Notes: generated by a model not told the origin, from the letters alone. A DNA stretch of 64,000 nt from Flavobacterium defluvii (GCF_900129555.1 NZ_FQWC01000003.1:558001-622000); one strand, 5' to 3'. Shown: positions 26,429 through 36,076, numbered from the stretch's first letter. Program-made: numbers and translations.

Positions 26429-27490
26429 ATGGATACTGGCAAAGAACTTCTATTTTTTTTTAGTGCTTTGGGGTCTTTCAACGGAATTATTCTGGGAATT
26501 TATTTTTTCTTTTTTACAAAGAAAAAATACCTGACGAATTATTTTCTTGGGGCACTTTTATTTGCTTTAAGCATCCGAATTGGGAAATCTGTTTTTGTAT
26601 ATTTTCACCCCGAACTCCCAAAAATGTATTTGCAGTTAGGGTTAACTGCCTGTTTTTTTATTGGCCCGTGTTTGTATTATTTTTTAAGATCGGCAGTTGA
26701 AGAAATTCATGTAATGCCCAAATTATGGAAAATGATTCTTTTGTTTTGGGCAGCGCTCATTTCAGGCGTAGGAATGATATATCCGTATGAAACTTATCCT
26801 GAATTGTGGCGTAAGTATTTTATAATTGCGATTTATTTTCAATGGTTTGTTTACATTGTGTTTTCTGGTTTTACAATCCGTGGGGTTCTAAAGAAAATTT
26901 TTAATACAAAAGAAAAAACAAGTCCATCAGAAATGTGGTTTGGAACACTCTTTTTTGGAAATTTTTTATTGTTTCTTTTTTATTTTTTGGCCATTATGGG
27001 CGCTTCGGCAGCAACCTATATAAGCGGTGCAGTTGTTTTTTCCTTTATTTTATATCTTATAATTTCGATTCTTTTGTACCGAAAAAAAACCGACGATTTG
27101 TTTCTGTTGAATTCTCAGAAAAATTCAGGTAGAAAAATCGATTCAGCAGAAGCAATTATTATTTCTGAAAAACTGGAAAGTATAATGAATGAAAGAAGTT
27201 TGTATAAAAACCCAAATTTAAACCTGCAGGATTTATCAAAAGAAATTAATATTTCGAGTCATCAGTTATCGCAGTTTTTAAATAATAATCTGGGAAAGAA
27301 TTTTACCAGTTTTGTAAACGAATTTAGAATAAAGGAAGCCTGCAAAATTATTACTTCAAATGATAAGCTGACTTTAGAATCTGTAGGTTATGATGTGGGT
27401 TTTAATTCAAAATCAACTTTTTTTGCAGCTTTTAAAAAACATACAGGAACAACGCCTTTAAATTATCAGCTTCAGGCTTTACAAACATGA
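26429..27490 (+). CDS. Membrane-anchored AraC-type regulator, copy 1
   Basis: 353 residues. The N-terminal half has about seven hydrophobic segments (ELLFFFSALGSFNGIILGIY, TNYFLGALLFALSIRIG, LGLTACFFIGPCLYYFL, and so on). The C-terminal 100 residues are an AraC-type double helix-turn-helix: NLQDLSKEINISSHQLSQFL and TLESVGYDVGFNSKSTFFAA with the FKKHTGTTPLNY signature. Such 7TM-AraC proteins are common in Bacteroidota and are thought to sense membrane or periplasmic signals. A close paralog follows with a 4-base overlap, and a TonB-receptor-like gene comes next, which may be their target. Confidence 0.9.
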   Translation: MDTGKELLFFFSALGSFNGIILGIYFFFFTKKKYLTNYFLGALLFALSIRIGKSVFVYFHPELPKMYLQLGLTACFFIGPCLYYFLRSAVEEIHVMPKLWKMILLFWAALISGVGMIYPYETYPELWRKYFIIAIYFQWFVYIVFSGFTIRGVLKKIFNTKEKTSPSEMWFGTLFFGNFLLFLFYFLAIMGASAATYISGAVVFSFILYLIISILLYRKKTDDLFLLNSQKNSGRKIDSAEAIIISEKLESIMNERSLYKNPNLNLQDLSKEINISSHQLSQFLNNNLGKNFTSFVNEFRIKEACKIITSNDKLTLESVGYDVGFNSKSTFFAAFKKHTGTTPLNYQLQALQT

Positions 27491-28536
27491 GTTTAGGTAA
27501 AGAAATATTATTCTTTTTTGGTGCTTTGGGCGCTTTCAACGGGTTTATTCTGAGTTTGTACTTTTTGTTTTTTACTCAAAAAAAATACCTTACGAATCTT
27601 TTTCTTGGAGCTTCATTATTAGCTTTAAGCATAAGAATTGCAGTTACTGTTTGGGTGTATTTTGCTCATAATCTGCCAAAAACTTATCTCCAAATCGGTC
27701 TTTCTTCCTGTTTATTAATAGGTCCATTTTTATATTATTCATTAAAATCAGGAATTCAAAATACTAATTCGGTTAGCTGGAAACTGCATTTAGCAATTTG
27801 GAGTTTACTTATTTTGAGTATTGGTTTTGTTTTTCCGTATGAAAATTATCCCGTTTTATGGAATAACTATTTTGTGGCTTTTATTTTCCTTCAATGGTTT
27901 TTATACTTTTTCTTTTCAGGTTTCGAAAATCGAATTTTGTTTCAAAAAGTAATGCAAAATTTCAACAATTCGAGTCCGTCAGAAAAATGGTTTGCAATGG
28001 TGTTTTTAGGAAATACTTCAATATTTCTATTTTACTTTTTAGGACTTATCAGGTTTCCGTTTATATCCTGTATTACCGGAGCGCTGGCTTTTACTTTTAT
28101 TTTGTATTTAATTATTTTGATTCTTTTATACCGAAAAAGAACGGATGATTTATTTGTTTTCAACATTCAAAAAGACAAAAAACTAAATGAGGAAGAAGCT
28201 GTAATTGTTGCTCAAAAACTTGAAAAAATAATGACAGAAAAGGCATTATACAAAAATCCGAATTTGAGTTTACGAGATTTATCCGAAGAAATAAATATAC
28301 CGAGTTACCAATTATCGCAGTTTTTAAATAATAATCTTAAAAAGAATTTTACAACTTTTGTCAACGAATTCAGAATCAATAATGCCTGCGAAATTATTAC
28401 TTCAAATGATAAACTAACATTAGAATCGGTTGGTTACGATGTTGGCTTTAATTCAAAATCTACATTCTTCGCCGCATTTAAAAAACATACCGGAACTACG
28501 CCTTTAAACTACCAAATCCAGGCGTTACAGTCTTAA
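27487..28536 (+). CDS. Membrane-anchored AraC-type regulator, copy 2
   Basis: 349 residues, a tandem paralog of the preceding gene with the same order: a seven-segment hydrophobic half, then the AraC helix-turn-helix. The DNA-binding half is nearly identical (the last 40 residues differ at only a few positions), while the membrane half is more diverged. Synonymous sites differ freely between the copies, so this is an older duplication kept by selection and not recent gene conversion. Sharing a recognition helix suggests that both bind the same sites but respond to different signals; that is an inference. Its ATG overlaps the stop codon of copy 1. Confidence 0.9.
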   Translation: MSLGKEILFFFGALGAFNGFILSLYFLFFTQKKYLTNLFLGASLLALSIRIAVTVWVYFAHNLPKTYLQIGLSSCLLIGPFLYYSLKSGIQNTNSVSWKLHLAIWSLLILSIGFVFPYENYPVLWNNYFVAFIFLQWFLYFFFSGFENRILFQKVMQNFNNSSPSEKWFAMVFLGNTSIFLFYFLGLIRFPFISCITGALAFTFILYLIILILLYRKRTDDLFVFNIQKDKKLNEEEAVIVAQKLEKIMTEKALYKNPNLSLRDLSEEINIPSYQLSQFLNNNLKKNFTTFVNEFRINNACEIITSNDKLTLESVGYDVGFNSKSTFFAAFKKHTGTTPLNYQIQALQS

Positions 28537-28651
28537 AACAGAGTATTGATTTATAAATCCGTACTCCTGATTTCGCTTTCGGTTACCTCATTTCGTGATT
28601 TAGAATTGACTTTTGTCTCTACAAAATGTCAAATCTTAATCCCTAAATTTT

Positions 28652-30898
28652 ATGAAGTTTCTTATTGTTGTTGTTATTTCTATTTATTACCTGATTTTTT
28701 CATCAATTGAAGTAAAAGCACAAGCTGTAAAAAATAATCGAGATAAATCCTATGTTGAAGAGGATAAACTATTAGAAAAAACAACATTATCAGCTTCTGC
28801 TCTGGATTCTATAGTCAAGGATCAAGATAATAATCAATTAAATGAAGTTGTGGTAAAAAGCAATCCATCATTATTAAAATATGGCGCAAACGGAACAATC
28901 GATGTTAATGTAAACGGAACTGTACTAGCCACGAGCAGTTCTGTAAACGAATTATTAGGACGCGTGCCAAATGTGGTTGTTGCCGAAGGACAAATAAGCG
29001 TTCTTGGAAAAGGCGAGGCGATCATTTACCTAAACGGAATTTTGATTAATTACGAACGTTTTGCGGCGATTCCCGTTTCGCAGATTGCTAAAATTGAAGT
29101 CATTTCAAATCCGTCGTCAAAATACGATGCCGAAGGAAAAGCGGTAATCAATATTATGACCAAAAAAAGTAACGAAAGTGGTATAATGGGTTCGGCAAGT
29201 CAGCATGTTACGGTTTCAAAATTTGCCGGAACGAGCACCAATACGCTTTTTGATTTTAATTATTCAAAAGGAAAATTCTCTTTTATAAGCAATTATGGTT
29301 TGCAATTGGGCAAAGGCCGTGAATTATTGTACACTACAAGAACACGACCAAATCCTGATATTTATATGAAATCGGTTTTAACGACTGACTGGTTGAGGGA
29401 ATTTAATAATTATTCTAATTTTGGAATGGGGCTTCAGTATACTTTTTCTGAAAAAAACTATATCTCAATTGCTTACAGTGGTAATATTGAAGATTTGGGA
29501 GGAACTGTAAAAAGTAGAAATTCGATCACGAATAATTCCGGAAATAGTTTTTATGCGACCGATATTGCTAAAAATGATGTTTTGCTTAATCAGTTTATTA
29601 ATTTGAATTACAATGCCATAACTGATTCTAAAGGTTCATCCTTGTTTATTGGAACGCAATATTCTAATTACAACGGAACTATTCATGATTTTATAAAAGA
29701 AAATAGCGTTGTAAATGAGGCCGATGGAAAACGATATCTTAAAAATAACGTTGGAAATACCATCAATATCATTGCAGCTCAGGCTGATTATTCTAAAAAA
29801 ATAAAAGAAAATACAAAACTCGAACTCGGCGCAAAATATAGTTACGCAACCATAAAATCGGGAACAAATTTTTTAATTGCCGATGCTGATGATATGAATT
29901 TTGAACCTAGTGATGATCTTTCGAGTGATTTTAAATACAATGAAAAAATTGCAGCCGTTTATGTTAATTTTGGAAGCATGCTGGGGGACAAAATCAATTA
30001 TTCGGTTGGTTTCAGGGCAGAAACAACGAATTATAACTTATATACGAATGCAAACGGAATTCAGAAATTTGAAAAAAACTACGGAAACTTTTTTCCAAAT
30101 ATACTCTTGAATTTTGATTTTTCTGAAGACTTGAAAGGGCATTTTTCCTATGTTTCGAGAATAACAAGACCAAGGTATCAGGCTTTAAATCCGTTTGTTG
30201 TGTATCAGGATCCGTTTACAACTATCGAAGGAAATCCGAATTTGCTTCCTGAAAAAGTACATGCTTTTGAAATAGGAACGATGTACAAAAAGTTTGATTT
30301 TAAAATTGGTTACACTTTTAAGATTGACCCGATTTCGGGAGCAGCTTTGCAGGGAGATACACCAAATAGTTATATTTTAAGATCTTTAAATATTGATAAA
30401 GGGCATACTTTTTTCACTTCACTTTCGAGATCTTTTAATGTAAAGTGGTGGAATTCTACGAATACCGTCAGCATGAATTTAACCAAATCAATTGATAATT
30501 TTTATTCATTTGAAATGAGTCCGGTTAAACCGCAGTTTTATTTGTATTCGAACAATACTTTTACTATTCCTAAACTTTTTAAACTTCAGCTTTTAGCCTG
30601 GTATTTAGGAGACAGAAGCTACGGATTAGGAAGTGATAACAGCCGTTCGACTGTAACTTTGGGAATCGAAAGGAACTTTTTTAAAGAGGCGCTAAAACTC
30701 AATTTTACGGCAAATGACATCTTCCATAAGTTTATGGTTTCGGGTAATTATGAAGTAGGACAAACTCAAATTTATTATCACAGAACTTACACCACAAATT
30801 ATTTTAAACTCATTGCAACATATAGTTTCGGGAATTCTAAAAAGACTACTTATAAAAAAACTGAAATTGAGCAGTCTGAAAATAATAGAGCCAGGTAA
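28652..30898 (+). CDS. TonB-receptor-like outer membrane barrel protein
   Basis: 748 residues. A signal peptide ends near VKAQ (24). A plug-like region follows directly: VNELLGRVPNVVVAEGQISV, IIYLNGILINYERFAAIPVS, KIEVISNPSSKYDAEGKAVI. Then comes a barrel in the style of the outer membrane beta-barrel family (OMP_b-brl_3), including YVSRITRPRYQALNPFVVYQ. The usual N-terminal carboxypeptidase-like domain is missing. The barrel end (LIATYSFGN) is followed by a short charged tail. It lies 115 bases after two membrane-bound AraC-type regulator genes, so regulation by them is plausible. The ligand is unknown. A terminator lies at 30909-30938. Confidence 0.85.
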   Translation: MKFLIVVVISIYYLIFSSIEVKAQAVKNNRDKSYVEEDKLLEKTTLSASALDSIVKDQDNNQLNEVVVKSNPSLLKYGANGTIDVNVNGTVLATSSSVNELLGRVPNVVVAEGQISVLGKGEAIIYLNGILINYERFAAIPVSQIAKIEVISNPSSKYDAEGKAVINIMTKKSNESGIMGSASQHVTVSKFAGTSTNTLFDFNYSKGKFSFISNYGLQLGKGRELLYTTRTRPNPDIYMKSVLTTDWLREFNNYSNFGMGLQYTFSEKNYISIAYSGNIEDLGGTVKSRNSITNNSGNSFYATDIAKNDVLLNQFINLNYNAITDSKGSSLFIGTQYSNYNGTIHDFIKENSVVNEADGKRYLKNNVGNTINIIAAQADYSKKIKENTKLELGAKYSYATIKSGTNFLIADADDMNFEPSDDLSSDFKYNEKIAAVYVNFGSMLGDKINYSVGFRAETTNYNLYTNANGIQKFEKNYGNFFPNILLNFDFSEDLKGHFSYVSRITRPRYQALNPFVVYQDPFTTIEGNPNLLPEKVHAFEIGTMYKKFDFKIGYTFKIDPISGAALQGDTPNSYILRSLNIDKGHTFFTSLSRSFNVKWWNSTNTVSMNLTKSIDNFYSFEMSPVKPQFYLYSNNTFTIPKLFKLQLLAWYLGDRSYGLGSDNSRSTVTLGIERNFFKEALKLNFTANDIFHKFMVSGNYEVGQTQIYYHRTYTTNYFKLIATYSFGNSKKTTYKKTEIEQSENNRAR

Positions 30899-30908
30899 AA
30901 AGAAAACA

Positions 30909-30938
30909 AAAAGGCTTCACAATTAAGTGAAGCCTTTT
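30909..30938. terminator. Bidirectional terminator
   Basis: AAAAGGCTTCAC-aattaa-GTGAAGCCTTTT: a perfect 12-base stem with A and T tracts on either side. It lies between the barrel gene on the plus strand and lysC on the minus strand. Confidence 0.85.
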
Positions 30939-30978
30939 CAAAAATATTCTGATTTTAATAATTACCTTTTATAAAGTT

Positions 30979-32238
30979 TTAATTTAATTCTTTAGTAACA
31001 ATCTGCATCGTTTCGCGGCTTACTTGTTTCAGCAAAACTTCTTTATTGTCTTCAACCGTTTGTGCAGCTTGTTCAGTAAAGTGGCGAATTGTATAAAGTG
31101 TTACATTTTCACTGTAATCTACTTTAAACTTTTTCGAAAGAATCGCATTTAAATCATTAAAGTTTCCAAATTTATCTTCAACACAAACAGAAAAACTAAT
31201 CGCAGAGTTCTGAATTAAGTTTACTTTGATTTTGAATTCGTGGAATAAACCAAAAATCTCGCTGATGTTTTCTTCCATAATAAAAGAGAAATCAATTGAC
31301 GAAAGCGAAATTAAAAGCTGTTCTCTTTTTACAATAAAACATGGATATTGCGGCTCTAAATCAACACCTTTAGAAACACAAGTTCCTTTTAATAAAGGAT
31401 TCACAAATGATTTTACATACAACGGAATTTCTTTTTTCTGTAACGGCTGTAAAGTTTTTGGGTGAATAACTGTTGCTCCGTAAAACGCTAATTCGATAGC
31501 TTCACGATAAGAAATTTGGTTTAATAAACTCGCATTTTCAAAATAACGCGGATCGGCATTCATAACTCCCGGAACGTCTTTCCAGATTGTTACACTTTCA
31601 GCATTTAAGCAATAAGCAAAAATTCCCGCAGTATAATCAGAACCTTCACGACCTAAAGTTGTTGTAAAGTTATTTTCATCAGCACCTAAAAATCCTTGTG
31701 TAATGTTTAATTGTTTTCTAGGAACATTTTTGCTGATATTTTGCTGCGTAGTTTCCCAGTCAACTTCTGCATCTCTGTAGTTTGCATTGGTTTTGATGAA
31801 ATTACGAACATCCAGCCATTGCGTCTGAATTCCTCTGAAATTCATATAATGACTTAAAATATTAGTCGAAATCAACTCTCCAAAACTCACAACCTGATCG
31901 TAAACAAAGTTATAGTTTGGTGATTTGTTATGAGCTAAAAAATATTCAAGTTCTGCAAACTGAGCATTTACAGCCGCAAAAACTTCATGATTTTCATCTT
32001 CAAATAAGTCTAATAATATTTGATTGTGATATTTTTTTATTTCCTGTACAGATGAATTTAACTCTGCCGATTTATCAAAATAGTTTTTGATAACAACTTC
32101 AAGAGCATTTGTGGTTTTCCCCATTGCCGAAACGACCAAAATCACATCTTCATATCCCACTTTTTGTAAAACGTCGTATACGTTTTTAATTCCTTCGGCA
32201 TCCTTTACCGATGCACCACCAAATTTAAATACTCTCAT
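30979..32238 (-). CDS. lysC: Aspartate kinase
   Basis: 419 residues. It phosphorylates L-aspartate, the first step to lysine, threonine, methionine and diaminopimelate. Signatures: the N-terminal MRVFKFGGASVKDAEGIKN, ILVVSAMGKTTN, FGELISTNILS, GREGSDYTAGIFAYCL with the ATP-site region, WKDVPGVMNADPR and YREAIELAFYGATVIHPKTL. The C-terminal third (QLLISLSSIDFSFI onward) is a divergent ACT-like regulatory region. It is monofunctional, without a homoserine dehydrogenase fusion. The gene downstream of it is convergent. The upstream GNAT gene is 81 bases away, with a palindromic repeat between them. Confidence 0.93.
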   Translation of the reverse strand: MRVFKFGGASVKDAEGIKNVYDVLQKVGYEDVILVVSAMGKTTNALEVVIKNYFDKSAELNSSVQEIKKYHNQILLDLFEDENHEVFAAVNAQFAELEYFLAHNKSPNYNFVYDQVVSFGELISTNILSHYMNFRGIQTQWLDVRNFIKTNANYRDAEVDWETTQQNISKNVPRKQLNITQGFLGADENNFTTTLGREGSDYTAGIFAYCLNAESVTIWKDVPGVMNADPRYFENASLLNQISYREAIELAFYGATVIHPKTLQPLQKKEIPLYVKSFVNPLLKGTCVSKGVDLEPQYPCFIVKREQLLISLSSIDFSFIMEENISEIFGLFHEFKIKVNLIQNSAISFSVCVEDKFGNFNDLNAILSKKFKVDYSENVTLYTIRHFTEQAAQTVEDNKEVLLKQVSRETMQIVTKELN

Positions 32239-32258
32239 TATTAATTTATTAGATTTAG

Positions 32259-32276
32259 TCCCGATAGCTATCGGGA
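32259..32276. repeat. tcccgatagctatcggga palindrome, copy 1
   Basis: A perfect 18-base palindrome in the lysC upstream region. An identical copy is at 41238-41255. This is a dispersed Flavobacterium-type repeat; no function is known to me. Confidence 0.75.
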
Positions 32277-32319
32277 TAGATTTCAGACTGTTGGGGCGAA
32301 ATCTTAATTTTTTTGTTTT

Positions 32320-32814
32320 TTATAATTTTTCTAAGTACGAACTAATTCCTGCTTCATCCATTTGCACAACCTGCCAGTCATCAAGAATTCTTGCTCCGGA
32401 ATTCTTATAGAAATTAACTGCCGGCGTATTCCATGCGAGAACATTCCATTCTACTCTTCGAACGTTATCTTTTTTTCCTTGTTTCATAATTTCAGAATAA
32501 AGTGCCGTGCCTAAACCAGTGCCGCGCATTTTTTCTTTTACAATTAAATCTTCAAGGTGTATGGTTTTTCCTTTCCAGGTTGAATAGCGGTAATAGTACA
32601 ATGCAATTCCTACTATTTCTTTTCCTTTTTCATTTTCGGTTGAATCAATTTCGGCTACAAAAACCTGAAAAAGAGGTTTTTCTCCAAATCCGTCACGTAC
32701 TAAATCTTCTTCTGTAATAACGACAGCATCAGGTTCTTTTTCGAATATTGCCAGCTCCTGTATTAATCCTAAAACTGACCTCATGTCTTCAGGATTTCCT
32801 TTTCTAATATTCAT
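32320..32814 (-). CDS. GNAT-family N-acetyltransferase
   Basis: 164 residues, the length of a single GNAT domain. Motifs: MNIRKGNPEDMRSVLGLIQEL at the N-terminus, ALYYYRYSTWKGKTIHLEDL, then the acetyl-CoA loop VKEKMRGTGLGTALYSEIM, and WNVLAWNTPAVNFYKNSGA at the end. The layout resembles spermidine/diamine acetyltransferase-like GNATs (the WxxxxxYxxxG tail), but the acceptor cannot be told from the sequence. It probably shares a leftward transcript with lysC. Confidence 0.9.
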   Translation of the reverse strand: MNIRKGNPEDMRSVLGLIQELAIFEKEPDAVVITEEDLVRDGFGEKPLFQVFVAEIDSTENEKGKEIVGIALYYYRYSTWKGKTIHLEDLIVKEKMRGTGLGTALYSEIMKQGKKDNVRRVEWNVLAWNTPAVNFYKNSGARILDDWQVVQMDEAGISSYLEKL

Positions 32815-32985
32815 TTATTCTTATTATTAATTAACTATTAGCTAAAAAAGCATTTTATTGTTCAGTACTTTTTGCCATTAATTAGCAAATATACAATTGT
32901 AGCAAACTAACGAAATAATTTTTAAATCATTCTCACAAAATAAACGATATTTGTGACTTAAAATTAAAACTACAACGATATAGTA

Positions 32986-33993
32986 ATGGAAGAACGCAAT
33001 AAAACACTGGGAGAGTTTATTATTGAGAATCAAAAAGCATTTCAATATTCGTCGGGAGAGCTTTCCCGGATTATCAACTCAATTAGGCTGGCAGCAAAGG
33101 TTGTCAACCACAAAGTAAACCAAGCTGGATTGGTGGATATTATTGGCGCAGCAGGCGAACAGAATATTCAGGGAGAAGACCAGCAAAAATTAGATGTCTA
33201 TGCAAACGAAGTATTTATCCAGACGTTAATAAACCGTGAGATTGTCTGTGGTATCGCTTCAGAAGAAAACGACGATTTTATTACAGTTAAGGGGAGCGAC
33301 AACTGTCATAATAATAAGTACGTGATCTTAATGGATCCTCTTGATGGATCTTCAAACATTGATGTAAATGTTTCAGTTGGAAGTATTTTTTCTGTTTTTA
33401 GAAGAGTTACTCCAATCGGAACCCCGGTAACAAGCGAGGATTTTTTACAACCGGGAATCAATCAGGTTGCAGCAGGCTATGTAATTTATGGAACTTCGAC
33501 AATGTTGGTTTATACCACAGGTTATGGTGTAAATGGGTTTACGCTGAATCCGGCAATTGGAACATTTTACCTGTCACATCCGAATATGAAATTTCCAGAA
33601 AATGGAAATATTTATTCGGTAAACGAAGGAAACTATGTTCATTTTCCGCAGGGAGTAAAAAATTACATTAAGTATTGCCAGCGCGAAGAAGAAGACAGAC
33701 CTTACACGTCAAGATATATAGGAAGTTTAGTGGCCGATTTTCATCGTAATATGATTAAGGGTGGAATTTATATTTACCCAACAAGTTCAAAAGCACCAAA
33801 AGGAAAATTACGTTTATTATACGAATGTAATCCAATGGCGTTTCTTGCCGAACAAGCCGGAGGAAAAGCAACAGACGGTTTCGGAAGAATTATGGAAATC
33901 CAGCCGACTGAACTGCACCAAAGGGTTCCTTTTTTCTGTGGAAGTAAAAGTATGGTAGAAAAAGCAGAGGAATTTATGGCTGAAGCGAATTAA
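32986..33993 (+). CDS. fbp: Fructose-1,6-bisphosphatase, class I
   Basis: 335 residues, the full family length. It hydrolyses fructose-1,6-bisphosphate to fructose-6-phosphate in gluconeogenesis. Metal and substrate motifs are intact: [44 protein letters not shown] with the LDGSS metal site, [20 protein letters not shown], and [20 protein letters not shown] near the C-terminus. It is a single gene, ended by the hairpin terminator at 34031-34068. A GATATTTG -7-like element lies at 32946-32953. Confidence 0.96.
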   Translation: MEERNKTLGEFIIENQKAFQYSSGELSRIINSIRLAAKVVNHKVNQAGLVDIIGAAGEQNIQGEDQQKLDVYANEVFIQTLINREIVCGIASEENDDFITVKGSDNCHNNKYVILMDPLDGSSNIDVNVSVGSIFSVFRRVTPIGTPVTSEDFLQPGINQVAAGYVIYGTSTMLVYTTGYGVNGFTLNPAIGTFYLSHPNMKFPENGNIYSVNEGNYVHFPQGVKNYIKYCQREEEDRPYTSRYIGSLVADFHRNMIKGGIYIYPTSSKAPKGKLRLLYECNPMAFLAEQAGGKATDGFGRIMEIQPTELHQRVPFFCGSKSMVEKAEEFMAEAN

Positions 33994-34030
33994 AGTTTTT
34001 TCGTTTCAAGTTGCGTTTGACTATAAACAA

Positions 34031-34068
34031 AAAACCCGACAGATTTTAAAAATCTGTCGGGTTTTTTT
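34031..34068. terminator. Hairpin repeat with T run after fbp
   Basis: AAACCCGACAGATTTT pairs with AAAATCTGTCGGGTTT and is followed by T's, making a terminator for fbp. It is a close relative of 3932-3968 with a compensating base change (GG/CC to GA/TC), so the stem is kept while the sequence changes. Confidence 0.75.
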
Positions 34069-34198
34069 GAGCCATTTACAAAATTGTAAACTGAGACTGT
34101 AAATTGAAAACTTCCAAAAAAGACGCAACCATTTTTGTATTTAGTCATCTTAAATAAGAATAACCACAAATATTTATTATTCCAAAAATCAGATTATT

Positions 34199-34615
34199 AT
34201 GAAAACAAGATTTTTATCTACCCTGTTTACTATGCTTTCCTTTTTAATAATTTCCTGTAGTAGTGATCAAAATGACGGAGGCGGCGCTATAGGAGGCGGC
34301 GGAGATCCGATTAAACTTTCTAATAAAAAAGTAACTTTTAGTTCAGAAGCAAATTCAGTTACAATTACTTCACAATCAAAATGGTGGAAGATAAGCGATA
34401 TAAGAATAAATGATGAAAGGTTTGGTTTTAACAGTGAAATAGCTGCTCAACAGAGTTTTGTTTTACAATATAATGAATTCAAGATCGAAAGAAAAGAAGG
34501 AACTACTATAATAATTAATATCAATAAGAATACTACAAATCAAGACAGAAATCTTATTGTTACCCTGCAGGAAGGTAATTACTATGATAATATAAATATT
34601 ATACAGTCAAAATAA
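34199..34615 (+). CDS. Small lipoprotein with BACON-like domain
   Basis: 138 residues. A lipoprotein signal ends at Cys20 (LIISCSSDQ) and is followed by a Gly-rich spacer. The mature domain reads SNKKVTFSSEANSVTITSQS, a Trp pair (KWWKI), TIIININKNTTNQDRNLIVTL and NINIIQSK. This strand order, with a tryptophan after the second strand, resembles BACON-type immunoglobulin-like modules of Bacteroidota; the match is from memory. It stands alone between repeats, without an obvious operon partner. Confidence 0.65.
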   Translation: MKTRFLSTLFTMLSFLIISCSSDQNDGGGAIGGGGDPIKLSNKKVTFSSEANSVTITSQSKWWKISDIRINDERFGFNSEIAAQQSFVLQYNEFKIERKEGTTIIININKNTTNQDRNLIVTLQEGNYYDNINIIQSK

Positions 34616-34639
34616 CTTCAATCCATAAATTATTTATCA

Positions 34640-34742
34640 AAACTGGACTAAAGTCCAGCTCTACAATATAATTTGTTCCTTCGGAACTATAAAAATAGCC
34701 TTAGCTCGATCTATATTGTAGGGCCGGACTTCAGTCCGGTTT
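34640..34742. repeat. Dispersed multi-hairpin repeat, copy 2 (inverted)
   Basis: The arms 34640-34670 and 34712-34742 are inverted copies (AAACTGGACTAAAGTCCAG... / ...GACTTCAGTCCGGTTT). Inside are GTTCCttcGGAAC (34675-34687) and a weaker AGCC/GGCT-type hairpin. It is homologous to 3986-4087 in the opposite orientation. As there, a cccgacag hairpin (34778-34811) stands next to it. Confidence 0.8.
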
Positions 34743-34777
34743 ATAGGTTTATAGGTTTATAGTTGATGTATAAAAGC

Positions 34778-34811
34778 AAACCCGACAGATTTTAAAAAAT
34801 CTGTCGGGTTT
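34778..34811. terminator. Hairpin repeat next to repeat copy 2
   Basis: AAACCCGACAGATTTT pairs with AAAATCTGTCGGGTTT. There is only a short T run on either strand. It lies between the convergent lipoprotein gene and the TerB-like gene and may end either one. Confidence 0.55.
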
Positions 34812-34875
34812 ATAATTTGATATAAATTTTAAGACTTCAGCACAACTGTAAACTGTGGCTGAAAACTGAAAATTA

Positions 34876-35307
34876 TTACTTGTTCATATTTTCCATTTCG
34901 AAAAGGAAAGTATCCAAATCAACTTTTTTGTCAATTAGAGATAATGCTTTTGAAACAATATAATTTACGTTTCCGGGAGTAAATCCTAAAGCTAATCCCA
35001 TACGGGTAAGCATAACTTCCTGCTGATCTCCTAAATGGTGGTCAACGTGTACCATTCTTGCCAAATCATACAAACGCTCTAAACGCTGAGTATATAAGTA
35101 AGGCGGGTTTATTGGATGTTTCCAAGGATCTTTAAGGATTTCTGTATATTCTTCTTCTGAAATTTCTAATCTTGAAGCTAATTTGTCCAAAAATTCTTTT
35201 TCTTCTGGACTTACTTTACCGTCAGCAAACGCTACACGCACAATTGCAGAGAAATGACCTCTGTTTCTTTGTTTGAATTCGTTATCAAATAATTCTGAAA
35301 ATGGCAT
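34876..35307 (-). CDS. TerB-like tellurite-resistance-family protein
   Basis: 143 residues, all-helical. The segments FSAIVRVAFADGKVSPEEKE and EFLDKLASRLEISEEEYTEI show the TerB signature (an acidic ADGxVSxxE metal-type loop). The second half, RLYDLARMVHVDHHLGDQQE and FTPGNVNYIVSKALSLID, repeats the pattern. No other ter genes are nearby, so tellurite resistance itself is not implied. TerB domains are widespread, probably metal-binding or scaffolding cytosolic modules. Confidence 0.85.
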   Translation of the reverse strand: MPFSELFDNEFKQRNRGHFSAIVRVAFADGKVSPEEKEFLDKLASRLEISEEEYTEILKDPWKHPINPPYLYTQRLERLYDLARMVHVDHHLGDQQEVMLTRMGLALGFTPGNVNYIVSKALSLIDKKVDLDTFLFEMENMNK

Positions 35308-35477
35308 AATTAAAATGGGTTTTTATTGAACAAAGATAAATCTTATTTTAATTTAACAATTTTAAATTTCTCATAAATTTAACTTATTTTTACTTGTTGT
35401 TTTAAGAAATCGCATCGTAAAATCTTCAAAATAAATCGTAAGTTTACAACCCCTAATCATTTAATAGTATTACCTGT

Positions 35478-36071
35478 ATGTCGCAATTTTGGATTTATTT
35501 TCAAATAGGATTAAAGCATGTTTTAGATATCAACGCTTACGATCACGTTCTTTTTTTAATCGCATTAACTGTTCCGTATTCTTTTAAAGACTGGAAACGT
35601 ATTTTGCTTCTGGTTTCGGTTTTTACAATCGGCCATACATTAGCTTTAATACTTTCAGTTTTCGGAATAATTGCAATAAAAGTAAATATCGTCGAATTTT
35701 TAATTCCGATTACGATTTTGATAACGGCGCTGTATCATCTTTTTACTGCAGGAAAAGCGACCAAAAATGACGGAGTAAACGTAGTGTTTTTTGTCACTTT
35801 GTTCTTTGGAATTATCCATGGACTTGGATTCTCAAATTATTTTAAAACAATTTTAGGAGGATCGGCAAGTTCAAAATTATTGCCTTTGGGAGAATTTGCT
35901 TTAGGAATCGAAGCGGCACAACTGGTAGTGGTTTTTGTAGTTTTGGTAATCTCATATATTGTACAAACAGTATTTCGTTTCTCAAAACGCGATTGGGCAC
36001 TGGTTATGTCAGCATTTATCATTGGAGTTGTAATTCCGATGATTATAGAAAGTCCAATTTGGAACAGATAA
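35478..36071 (+). CDS. HupE/UreJ-like membrane protein
   Basis: 197 residues with about six membrane helices. It carries GLKHVLDINAYDHVLFLIAL near the N-terminus, TIGHTLALILSVFG, and FFGIIHGLGFSNYFKTIL, three His-bearing helices typical of HupE/UreJ_2 proteins, which are linked to nickel or cobalt movement in other bacteria. No urease or hydrogenase gene is seen here, so the metal link is only a family hint. It is the first gene of a tight rightward operon with the dCMP deaminase gene (5-base gap) and the S41 protease gene. Confidence 0.88.
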   Translation: MSQFWIYFQIGLKHVLDINAYDHVLFLIALTVPYSFKDWKRILLLVSVFTIGHTLALILSVFGIIAIKVNIVEFLIPITILITALYHLFTAGKATKNDGVNVVFFVTLFFGIIHGLGFSNYFKTILGGSASSKLLPLGEFALGIEAAQLVVVFVVLVISYIVQTVFRFSKRDWALVMSAFIIGVVIPMIIESPIWNR

Positions 36072-36076
36072 AATAA

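Noticed and set aside
34876-35307. Tellurite resistance locus
   Set aside because: A lone TerB-like gene without terA/C/D/E/Z partners does not support that phenotype.
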